A stretch of 6,589 nucleotides of DNA. It comes from Comamonadaceae bacterium (GTDB lineage: Bacteria; Pseudomonadota; Gammaproteobacteria; Burkholderiales; Burkholderiaceae_C). Below the pieces are notes generated by a model, which saw only the letters and a program-made list of their open reading frames with translations, was not told the origin of the DNA and searched no databases. The first letter of the stretch is position 1. Each line of letters begins with the position of its first letter. Shown one piece after another: positions 1 through 5,501 of the stretch. The translations under genes and the position numbers were made by a program. The stretch is taken from contig CANCCF010000217.1 of assembly GCA_947374485.1 (NCBI GenBank), positions 1 to 6,589 on the forward strand, given 5' to 3'.

Positions 1-375
1 GGCCAAACCTTCACGGTTGATTTCGGCATTAACCAAAATCACGGGAATGTTGGCGCTGACAGCCTTTTGCACAGCGCCCACGGAGCCACTGGCATTGGCC
101 GGGTCAAGAATGATTGCCACCGATTTGTTGGTGATGGCCGTGTCGATCAGTTTGCTCTCGGAATTGGTATCGCCGGTGTGAGCCGCCACTATGGCGGTAT
201 AGCCCAGCTTCTCGGCTGTGGCTTTAGCCACATTTCCTTCTGTCAACCAGTAGGGATTGGCGGGGTCGTTGACGATGATAGTGATCAGGCCCTTGCCCTG
301 GGCCAAGGCTGAGCCGATCATGAAGGGGGTGAGCAGCAGTGCGGCGACTAGCTTGCGACGGGTAGCTTTGAACAT
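1..375 (-). CDS. Periplasmic sugar-binding protein of a ribose-type ABC transporter (3' part outside window)
   Basis: The N-terminal 125 residues are visible and the gene runs off the left edge. It begins with a signal peptide: a basic stretch (KATRRK), a hydrophobic core (about residues 9-24) and a likely cleavage site after SALA at residue 25, so the protein should be exported to the periplasm. The mature part opens with a beta strand and the pattern IIVNDPANPYW, then AAHTGDTNSESKLIDTAI and AIILDPANA, and later IPVILVNAEI. This is the usual layout of Peripla_BP_4/RbsB-like binding proteins, in which these loops line the sugar pocket. The ATG at 375 has a GGAG Shine-Dalgarno (388-385) nine bases upstream. 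It lies 80 bp after the permease stop, so it is the distal gene of the visible operon. Family assignment is firm. The ligand is unknown, since the second lobe and hinge are missing. Confidence 0.9.
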   Translation of the reverse strand, partial: MFKATRRKLVAALLLTPFMIGSALAQGKGLITIIVNDPANPYWLTEGNVAKATAEKLGYTAIVAAHTGDTNSESKLIDTAITNKSVAIILDPANASGSVGAVQKAVSANIPVILVNAEINREGLA

Positions 376-408
376 GGTGTGGATCTCCGGATTTAGTAAT
401 TAACAAGT

Positions 409-422
409 GCCGAAATTTCGGC
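409..422. repeat. Perfect 14-bp palindrome between permease and binding-protein genes
   Basis: GCCGAAATTTCGGC reads the same on both strands and sits in the 80-bp gap between the permease stop and the binding-protein start. As RNA it could form a small hairpin (5-bp stem GCCGA/UCGGC, loop AAUU). There is no U tract, so it is not a normal terminator. It could be a processing or mRNA-stabilising element that lets the binding protein be made in excess, or a protein-binding site. The sequence alone does not decide. Confidence 0.45.
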
Positions 423-455
423 GGGGGCTTTCATCAGTCGGGCTACCATTTAGGT

Positions 456-1556
456 TTAGTTTCCCGCTTGATGAGAGTTAGGGGCAGTCGCAGCGATGAC
501 GGACACAGGGCGTGCGGGCCGGCGTGCATACTGGATGGAATTCATGAGCACGGCGAGCACAATCACCGCGCCGGTAAAGACGGTCTGCCAGTACGAGGAC
601 ACGCCAATGATGACGAGACCGTCCGACAGAAAGCCGATGACAAAGGCGCCCAGCAACGTGCCGCGTACGTTGCCGCGTCCACCGGTCAAAGCCGCACCAC
701 CGACTACCACGGCCGCTATGGCAGTGAGCTCGTAGGTTGTGCCGGCGGTGGGGCCAGCGGAAGTAAGTTGGGAGGACAACACCAGCCCGGCAATGGCTGC
801 GCATACACCTGAGAGCACGTACACGGTGATGGTGGTGAAACGTACCGGCACACCCGAGAGTTCGGCGGCACGCATGTTGCCACCGGTGGAGTAGACCCAG
901 CGCCCAAACGCGGTGCGGTTCAGCAGTACGATGGCCACCAGTGCGACCACGGCCATCACTAGCACGCCGATTGGCACATCCATCAGGCGGTTGAAACCCA
1001 GCCAGTCAAAGCCGGTGTTGCCAAGCTCGGGTTGGCCCGCAAGTGCATTGAAGGTCAGGCCGTTGGTGATAAGCAACGCCACACCCCGGGCCACATACAG
1101 CACACCCAAAGTTGCCACAAAGGCCGGCACTTTGAAGTAGGCAATCAGTATGCCGTTGACCGCGCCGACCATGGCGCCCAGCGCACAGGTGAGCACCACT
1201 ACCACCCAGACTGGCGGGTAGACCACCAGCCCCAGAGCGTCGATCTTCACGCCTTGCATCAACAGGCCGGCAATGACGCCGCATAGACCCAGGGTGGAGC
1301 CTACGGACAGGTCGATGCCGCCGGTCAGGATCACGATCATCATGCCGATGGCCAGCAGGCCAAAGATCGCCACATGGGAAGCCATGGTCAGGAAGTTGGC
1401 GGTGGAGAGGTAGAAGGGCGACAAAAGTGAGAACACCACGATGATGGTGATCAGGGCAAAGAAGGCGCGCCCCTCCAGCAGTAGGCGGATGATGTCGATT
1501 CCGCCGGCAGGCTGCGTCGGGCTTGGGCTCCGGGCGGGTGAAGTAGCTTCAGTCAT
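456..1556 (-). CDS. Sugar ABC transporter permease, RbsC/BPD_transp_2 family
   Basis: Inner-membrane permease of 366 residues, close to the usual family length plus a longer N-terminal cytoplasmic tail rich in Ser and Pro (about residues 1-20). The rest is a series of hydrophobic segments, about 8-10, starting near residue 32. Family hallmarks are visible: GGIDLSVGS (79-87), VPAFVATLG (143-151), the cytoplasmic loop GRWVYSTGGN (218-227) that in this family contacts the ATPase, and GGAALTGGRG (286-295) followed by GTLLGA. I chose the ATG at 1556. The frame is open to a TTG at 1571, but nothing resembling a ribosome site precedes that TTG, while a weak GGA lies 5-6 bases before the ATG. The gene starts 22 bp after the ATPase stop and is presumably co-transcribed. 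It forms the membrane channel, probably as a homodimer, for the sugar delivered by the neighbouring binding protein. Confidence 0.93.
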   Translation of the reverse strand: MTEATSPARSPSPTQPAGGIDIIRLLLEGRAFFALITIIVVFSLLSPFYLSTANFLTMASHVAIFGLLAIGMMIVILTGGIDLSVGSTLGLCGVIAGLLMQGVKIDALGLVVYPPVWVVVVLTCALGAMVGAVNGILIAYFKVPAFVATLGVLYVARGVALLITNGLTFNALAGQPELGNTGFDWLGFNRLMDVPIGVLVMAVVALVAIVLLNRTAFGRWVYSTGGNMRAAELSGVPVRFTTITVYVLSGVCAAIAGLVLSSQLTSAGPTAGTTYELTAIAAVVVGGAALTGGRGNVRGTLLGAFVIGFLSDGLVIIGVSSYWQTVFTGAVIVLAVLMNSIQYARRPARPVSVIAATAPNSHQAGN

Positions 1557-1578
1557 TGGGGTTCCGTTCAAAGTGACG

Positions 1579-3087
1579 TTAGGTAGGCAGGGCTTCGCCA
1601 GAGGCGGCCATGATCATTTCTTTGGTGACGTCTGCGCCGAACTGGGCCGATATGCGGCCTCGGCGCATGACGACGATGCGGTGCGCAACACTCAGGCATT
1701 CACCGACTTCAGAGGTGGAAAACACCACCGCCAGACCCTTGCGTGCTCGCTCTGCGAGCAGACGAAAGACCTCGGCCTTGGCACCAATGTCAATGCCGCG
1801 GCTGGGCTCATCCAGAAGTAGGACCTTGGGGTGTGTGGCCAGCATCTTGCCGATCACCACCTTTTGTTGATTGCCGCCTGACAGGGAACCGATAGCTGCC
1901 TGGCCGCCACTGGTCTTTATGGTGACGCGGCGAATGGACTCGTCCACCAGCGCGCGCTCGCGTGCCTCCGAAGTGAACAGCCCTTTAACAAACGCGCCAA
2001 TGCTGGCGAGTGACAGGTTCTGGCCCACGCTCATGGTCTGCACCAGACCGTCACGCTGGCGGTCTTCGGGCACCAGCGCCAGACCCTTGGCAATGCGCTG
2101 TGCAATGGTCAGCCCGGAGACGTCCTGCCCTTCCAGCAGGACACAGCCGCCATCCAGTGCCGAGCGACCGGCCACTGCCTCCAGGAGTTCAGTTCGGCCC
2201 GCGCCCATGAGACCGTAGATGCATACAATTTCACCGGCTCGCACATCGAGTGACAGGTGGTCCACCACATCGGCGCCGGAGTTTTCGGTGATGACAGCGT
2301 CCTGGATGGAGAGCGCTACCGGGCCAAATGCATAGCCGGTTGGTGGGCTGCCGAGGTCGAAGTTCTCACCCACCATATTGCGAACGATCCACTCCAGATC
2401 GATCTCGGCTCGCGGCGCCTTGGCCGTCATGGTGCCGTCACGCAGCACTACCGCGTGGTCGGTGATCTGCAAAGCCTCTTCCAAGTGGTGAGAGATGTAG
2501 ACGATGGAGACACCACGGGCTGTGAGATCGCGAATGACTTTAAACAGGGCCTCCACCTCGGCCGCCGAAAGTGCCGATGTTGGCTCGTCCATGATCAGAA
2601 TGCGGCTGTTGACGGACAGTGCCCGGGCAATCTCGACAATTTGCTGCTGGCCCAGGCGCAGGTCTTCCACCAGGGTCAGCGGGTCGATGTCTTCTTCGAG
2701 CTCCTCCATCAGCGCGCGGGTGCGTCGCGCTTCTTCGGCAAAGTCCACCCCGGTCAGGGTGCGCAGCTCGCGACCCATGAAGACGTTGTCGCGCACCGAC
2801 AGGTTGGGCGCCAAGCACAACTCCTGGTGGATGATGGATATACCGCAGTCCCTGGCCTCTGCCGCAGAACCGAAGAGGACATGCTTTCCATCCAGCACGA
2901 TCTCGCCCTCAGTGGGTGTGACCACGCCCGACAGAATTTTCATCAGAGTGGACTTGCCTGCACCGTTCTCGCCGAACAGTGTGGTGACCTGCCCGCGGTG
3001 GATGTCAAAGTTGACGCCTTTCAGTGCGTGCACATTGCCGTAGGACTTGGCCACATTTTTGGCCGAAAGCACAATTTCGTCGTTCAT
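1579..3087 (-). CDS. Sugar ABC transporter ATP-binding protein, RbsA/MglA type with two nucleotide-binding domains
   Basis: Cytoplasmic ATPase of 502 residues, the normal length for fused double-domain sugar ATPases. Domain 1 has Walker A GENGAGKST (39-47), Q-loop HQE (87-89), signature LRLGQQQ (143-149) and Walker B ILIMDEPTSAL (163-173), then a switch histidine in ISHH (198-201). Domain 2 has a degenerate Walker A, GLMGAGRTE (292-300), where the lysine is Arg, then LSGGNQQK (402-409), Walker B VLLLDEPSRGID (422-433) and no switch histidine (STSE). That asymmetry is typical of RbsA/MglA/XylG proteins, so one hydrolytic site is expected to be weak. The start codon overlaps the DUF2291 stop as ATGA (3087-3084), which points to translational coupling. 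It powers uptake through the adjacent permease. Substrate-level names such as rbsA, xylG or eryE are not justified from sequence alone. Confidence 0.95.
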   Translation of the reverse strand: MNDEIVLSAKNVAKSYGNVHALKGVNFDIHRGQVTTLFGENGAGKSTLMKILSGVVTPTEGEIVLDGKHVLFGSAAEARDCGISIIHQELCLAPNLSVRDNVFMGRELRTLTGVDFAEEARRTRALMEELEEDIDPLTLVEDLRLGQQQIVEIARALSVNSRILIMDEPTSALSAAEVEALFKVIRDLTARGVSIVYISHHLEEALQITDHAVVLRDGTMTAKAPRAEIDLEWIVRNMVGENFDLGSPPTGYAFGPVALSIQDAVITENSGADVVDHLSLDVRAGEIVCIYGLMGAGRTELLEAVAGRSALDGGCVLLEGQDVSGLTIAQRIAKGLALVPEDRQRDGLVQTMSVGQNLSLASIGAFVKGLFTSEARERALVDESIRRVTIKTSGGQAAIGSLSGGNQQKVVIGKMLATHPKVLLLDEPSRGIDIGAKAEVFRLLAERARKGLAVVFSTSEVGECLSVAHRIVVMRRGRISAQFGADVTKEMIMAASGEALPT

Positions 3088-3740
3088 TGCGCCGTCATCC
3101 GCACCGGTGTTACCAGCCAGTTGGTCGCGTTGATAAGCTGGAACACGCCGACCACCTCCACCTTTTTGCCGCTGAGGCGCTCGCGGTCCAGCAAGGCAAG
3201 AACGCTGGTCTTGACCTCGTTGTTGAGCGCAGAGCCGGCGTCCTGGTATTCGATCTGGTTGGTGAAGCTGCCAAAGCTGACGGTGCCGGTGGCGTCCCGC
3301 ACGTCGGTGCCGTTAATGGCCGGACCGGTTTGCACCCGGATGCGCAGACTAGCTGGCAGGCCCTCCACGGAAACAGTAAGGGCGCCGGACTTGAGCTCGC
3401 CCGCCACGCCACTGAATTTAATGGGGAAAATCGGTCCGACACTGCCGGGCTTGCCGAACTTTTCGGCCGCTGCGGCCTTGTCCAAGCTGATGGCCGCCGC
3501 TAGTACCCGGGCCTCGACGGCACTGTGTTCGATGGCCGATTGGATTACCGGAAAGGCCTTGTGCCCATAGGCTTCGGCAGAAAATACATTGGCCTGCACA
3601 TCCTGCTGGGAGCCTATTCGAATCACATGGGTGTCGTGCACCATGGCCGCAAGCAAGACCAGCGCAGCCACTGGCAGGACGTATTTTTTGGAACGTGATG
3701 CTGGAGTCACGTTCGCAGGTTTCTCGGCTTGTGCGCTCAT
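3084..3740 (-). CDS. DUF2291 family protein, membrane-anchored accessory of the sugar ABC operon
   Basis: A 218-residue protein of unknown function. A charged N-terminus (SRSKKY) is followed by one hydrophobic segment (about residues 20-34), so the bulk should lie in the periplasm, tethered or exported. Relatives are often annotated as lipoproteins, but there is no cysteine here for a lipobox, so this copy looks like a signal-anchor protein. Recognisable family blocks are GPAINGTDVRDATG (139-152), FTNQIEYQDAGSALNNEV (159-176) and a C-terminal beta-rich stretch with GKKVEVVGVF (191-200) and WLVTPVRM (208-215) that could be a small OB-like fold (inference). The frame is open further upstream into the regulator gene, but GGAGG at 3754-3750 is nine bases from this ATG and abuts the one at 3749, so 3740 is preferred. 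It overlaps the ATPase start by four bases. Known genomic association of DUF2291 with ribose/polyol-type transporters suggests a role in binding-protein function or transporter assembly. Confidence 0.8.
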   Translation of the reverse strand: MSAQAEKPANVTPASRSKKYVLPVAALVLLAAMVHDTHVIRIGSQQDVQANVFSAEAYGHKAFPVIQSAIEHSAVEARVLAAAISLDKAAAAEKFGKPGSVGPIFPIKFSGVAGELKSGALTVSVEGLPASLRIRVQTGPAINGTDVRDATGTVSFGSFTNQIEYQDAGSALNNEVKTSVLALLDRERLSGKKVEVVGVFQLINATNWLVTPVRMTAQ

Positions 3741-3749
3741 GTGAGGCAT

Positions 3750-3754
3750 CCTCC
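3750..3754 (-). promoter_or_regulatory. Ribosome binding site GGAGG that decides the DUF2291 start
   Basis: A full GGAGG lies nine bases before the ATG at 3740. It touches the alternative ATG at 3749, which is too close for initiation, so the shorter start is favoured. Confidence 0.6.
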
Positions 3755-3761
3755 AAAGTAA

Positions 3762-3770
3762 ATCGGTCAA
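3762..3770 (-). promoter_or_regulatory. Second copy of the TTGACCGAT element, in the leader of the transporter genes
   Basis: TTGACCGAT on the minus strand in the 76-bp gap between the regulator and DUF2291 genes. The same nine bases form the -35 region of the regulator promoter (4911-4903), and the similarity extends to 14 of 18 positions. No -10 box sits 17 bp downstream here, so this copy does not look like a promoter. A binding site for the local regulator is one explanation. Coincidence is the other. Confidence 0.35.
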
Positions 3771-3816
3771 TGGAACCCGGACCCGGTGCAAGGCATGCGC
3801 CGGATTGGGTGGAGTC

Positions 3817-4827
3817 TCAGGGGACTTTTCGGCCGCCTGTGCTGCGCACAGGAGCACGCAGCTGCTTCAGTGCCTGCTCATTGCGCAAACATGTCTGCGC
3901 CGTGGCTTCGTCAACGATCAGCTCGGTAATTACGCCCGTCTTAAGCACCGCACTGATTGCATCGGCTTTGCCCTGGCCACCCGCTACAGCCAACACATCG
4001 CGGCCACGCAGATCGTCGAGCGTTGCGCCGACCGCTCGCTCATTCATTTCGCACTGAACGGGCCTACCGTCCGCCGCAACGAAGCAGCCGGCCAATTCCC
4101 CAACAGCGCCGGCCTCGCGCAGGGTGGTCAATTCGTCGTCGGTGACCGATTGGGTGCGTAGCAACTGCGTGCCCAAACCCAACTCGCCTACACCCACCAC
4201 GCACAACTGGCACTCGCGAACCAGAGCAAGCACGTGCTGGACGCCACGCTGGGCACGCAGCACTTGCGCATCCGCGTGGCTGTCGGCCAGGAAGGGCACT
4301 GGCATGAAATAGCACTCACCGCCAGTTCGCTCAGCCAGCTTGGCGATCACGTCAAAAGGGTTGGCTGCTGAGCGCCGCGTCAGACTGCCCAGCAGCGACA
4401 CAAAGCGCGTGTTCTGTCGGTTGGCTGCTGGCAACTTTTCAACGATGGCAGCAAGTGTTCGGCCGTGGCCTACACCGACTGTGCGCACCTCGCCAGACTC
4501 CAGCACTCGCGTCAGGTGCCTGGCCGCCGCCACCGCCAGGGACGGGATAACGCCCACTGACTCACTGTCCACGTCATCCTGCATGTTGGGGACGACCACG
4601 CAGCGCTTAAGTGCGAATACCTTTGTGAGTTGCTCCTCAAGCGCCATGCACTCGGCAGGCACGCCCTCCACAAAAAATTTGACCAGCCCGCTTTGGGTCG
4701 CCAAGGCGATGAGGCGCTGTGCTTTGATGCGGGAGAGACCCAGTCGCTCTGCAATCTGCTCTTGCGTGTGCCCACCGACATAAGCCAGCCACGCGGCACG
4801 AATGGAAAGACTTTGCTCTGAATTCAT
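3817..4827 (-). CDS. SorC/DeoR-type sugar-binding transcriptional regulator
   Basis: A 336-residue regulator. The N-terminus carries a helix-turn-helix (about residues 20-42, TQEQIAERLGLSRIKAQRLI). The rest is a SorC-type sugar-binding domain, related to the phosphosugar-isomerase fold, with GVGHGRTL (118-125) and the C-terminal block AVAGGQGKADAI (280-291) leading to TELIVDEATA (301-310). Proteins of this family bind a phosphorylated sugar or polyol and act as repressors or activators of the linked catabolic operon; EryD of erythritol loci is a known example. The frame is open to a TTG at 4911 and to ATGs at 4875 and 4848. I chose 4827 because GAGG (4838-4835) is seven bases upstream and because the predicted promoter -10 box overlaps the only ribosome site that the 4875 ATG could use. 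It is the first gene of the operon and 76 bp ahead of DUF2291, so it probably controls itself and the transporter. Confidence 0.88.
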   Translation of the reverse strand: MNSEQSLSIRAAWLAYVGGHTQEQIAERLGLSRIKAQRLIALATQSGLVKFFVEGVPAECMALEEQLTKVFALKRCVVVPNMQDDVDSESVGVIPSLAVAAARHLTRVLESGEVRTVGVGHGRTLAAIVEKLPAANRQNTRFVSLLGSLTRRSAANPFDVIAKLAERTGGECYFMPVPFLADSHADAQVLRAQRGVQHVLALVRECQLCVVGVGELGLGTQLLRTQSVTDDELTTLREAGAVGELAGCFVAADGRPVQCEMNERAVGATLDDLRGRDVLAVAGGQGKADAISAVLKTGVITELIVDEATAQTCLRNEQALKQLRAPVRSTGGRKVP

Positions 4828-4841
4828 TTCCTTGCCTCGTT

Positions 4842-4855
4842 TGAACATTTGATCA
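4842..4855. promoter_or_regulatory. Imperfect palindrome, possible operator in the regulator leader
   Basis: TGAACATTTGATCA has half-sites TGAACA and TGATCA (as inverted copies, five of six bases agree). It lies between the predicted transcription start and the chosen start codon, a reasonable place for a repressor to block its own operon. Short palindromes like this arise easily by chance, so this is only a candidate. Confidence 0.22.
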
Positions 4856-4882
4856 GTAGATGTGCTTTTGTTCATTGGCGGT

Positions 4883-4911
4883 ATCCTACGAGACGAAAAT
4901 GTATCGGTCAA
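4883..4911 (-). promoter_or_regulatory. Sigma70-type promoter of the regulator/transporter operon
   Basis: On the minus strand, -35 TTGACC (4911-4906, five of six consensus bases) and -10 TAGGAT (4888-4883, four of six) are separated by exactly 17 bp. Transcription would start near 4876, giving a leader of roughly 50 nt to the ATG at 4827. No comparable promoter was seen between the later genes, consistent with one long transcript. Confidence 0.55.
4903..4911 (-). promoter_or_regulatory. First copy of the TTGACCGAT element, overlapping the -35 box
   Basis: Exact nine-base match to 3770-3762. Because it contains the -35 hexamer, a protein bound here would compete with RNA polymerase, which fits autorepression by the SorC-type regulator. 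It may also be just a good -35 box that happens to recur. Confidence 0.3.
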
Positions 4912-4933
4912 GGATAGTTTTCTAAGTGTTTTC

Positions 4934-4961
4934 CCTGCTTTTGAAGCCTGTCTAAAGCAGG
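4934..4961. repeat. 8-bp perfect inverted repeat upstream of the operon promoter
   Basis: CCTGCTTT and AAAGCAGG are perfect inverted copies separated by 12 bases. It sits about 23 bp upstream of the -35 box, so it could be an activator site or an RNA hairpin. No U tract follows on either strand. Confidence 0.4.
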
Positions 4962-4994
4962 TGGTCGATCGCTGGAATCAACCTAAAACTGATG

Positions 4995-5017
4995 TTCGCG
5001 AAGCGGGGCTTTGCGAA
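4995..5017 (+). repeat. 10-bp stem-loop, better paired as plus-strand RNA
   Basis: TTCGC-G-AAGC, a GGG loop, then GCTT-T-GCGAA. On the plus strand the central position is a G-U wobble, giving ten continuous pairs. On the minus strand it becomes an A-C mismatch. This bias towards plus-strand RNA matches that of the terminator at 5058-5091. Confidence 0.4.
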
Positions 5018-5057
5018 ATTGGCTAACTTGCGCGGATGCACTGGCTATGGCAACGGT

Positions 5058-5091
5058 AAAGGTGGTCCCGGCTAAATGACCGCCTTTTTTT
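5058..5091 (+). terminator. Rho-independent terminator, plus strand
   Basis: Stem GGTGGTC (5061-5067) pairs with GACCGCC (5078-5084), seven pairs including one G-U, around a ten-base loop. Three A bases precede and seven T bases (5085-5091) follow. On the minus strand the wobble becomes a C-A mismatch and the tail is only TTT, so the plus strand is the favoured direction. No plus-strand gene is visible before it. Confidence 0.6.
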
Positions 5092-5303
5092 GAAGACCTA
5101 AGACCGGAATGGGCACGATGCCGACGGCCAAAATTGGCTGCTGAATCGGATTGAACGGGACAACCGGAAAGCCGACTGTCGGGAGCACCCGCTTCCAGCC
5201 CATTGCTGAGATTGAATGTCGCCTTTGGATATCTGCGGAACAATTGAATTCTTGCCTTAAACGATCAGTCTTACCAAAAGTGGCGCCAATGCGGCATAAC
5301 CGA

Positions 5304-5337
5304 TGGCGGGATTGGAGCTTTGCGACTGGCGGGATTG
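5304..5337 (+). repeat. Short direct repeat TGGCGGGATTG, two copies
   Basis: The 11-base sequence occurs at 5304-5314 and 5327-5337, 23 bp apart, and each is preceded by CGA (with one extra base in the second copy). Two copies only; function unknown. Confidence 0.4.
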
Positions 5338-5485
5338 ATCCAGCCTATGCAGCTGGTTGCGCCTTGTAGAAATTTAGGCAGGAACCTTGCGCTTTGCGTA
5401 GACCTCGCGATAAGAGGGTTTAAACAGCCTTGTTTATCAGGACGAATTCAAGGCTGCAAAGCATCAGTTGCGGCCTTCGGCGTAC

Positions 5486-5501
5486 ATGGGCTTACGCCCA
5501 T
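5486..5501 (-). repeat. Hairpin with GNRA-type loop at the helicase stop codon
   Basis: On the minus strand ATGGGC-GTAA-GCCCAT forms a perfect 6-bp stem closed by C-G over a GUAA tetraloop. It begins on the last base of the TGA stop. There is no U tract, so it is not a classic terminator, but it could mark or protect the 3' end of the helicase mRNA. Confidence 0.4.

Larger units (their letters stand above)
4912..5500. other. Intergenic region of about 590 bp without a convincing gene
   Basis: This lies between the helicase stop and the regulator promoter. The frames that stay open for 60-86 codons begin at TTG or lack a ribosome site, and their translations are low-complexity and unlike any family I know. 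It contains inverted repeats at 4934-4961, 4995-5017, 5061-5084, 5127-5138 (GCCAA-AA-TTGGC), 5172-5182 (CCGAC-T-GTCGG) and 5486-5501, plus a direct repeat near 5304-5337. The density of small palindromes suggests structured RNA, a dispersed intergenic repeat or decayed sequence rather than a coding region. Confidence 0.55.

Noticed and set aside
298..375. Twin-arginine (Tat) export signal in the binding protein
   Set aside because: TRRKLVA has two arginines but lacks the full SRRxFLK pattern. Sugar-binding proteins of this family normally use Sec, so an ordinary Sec signal is simpler.
2257..3570. A plus-strand open frame of more than 400 codons
   Set aside because: It begins with GTG, lies antisense to the ATPase and DUF2291 genes, and its translation has no recognisable motif, whereas the minus strand shows full ABC motifs. 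It is the usual mirror frame of GC-rich genes.
3741..3857. Extension of DUF2291 upstream into the regulator gene
   Set aside because: It would overlap the regulator by about 40 bases, would put a proline/histidine-rich stretch before the membrane anchor, and ignores the well-placed GGAGG before the ATG at 3740.
5064..5091. The same hairpin as the transcription terminator of the helicase on the minus strand
   Set aside because: On that strand the stem has a C-A mismatch and is followed by only three U's, and it lies about 400 bp past the helicase stop. It may add some termination, but the plus-strand direction fits much better.
4983..5243. A minus-strand open frame of 86 codons in the intergenic region
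   Set aside because: It starts with TTG, has no methionine start or ribosome site, and the translation shows no family features. It also runs through the terminator stem.
4912..5500. CRISPR array, tRNA or integron attC site in the gap
   Set aside because: There are no regularly spaced repeats, no cloverleaf with a T-arm sequence such as GGTTCGAATCC, and no paired RYYYAAC/GTTRRRY core sites with a long imperfect stem.
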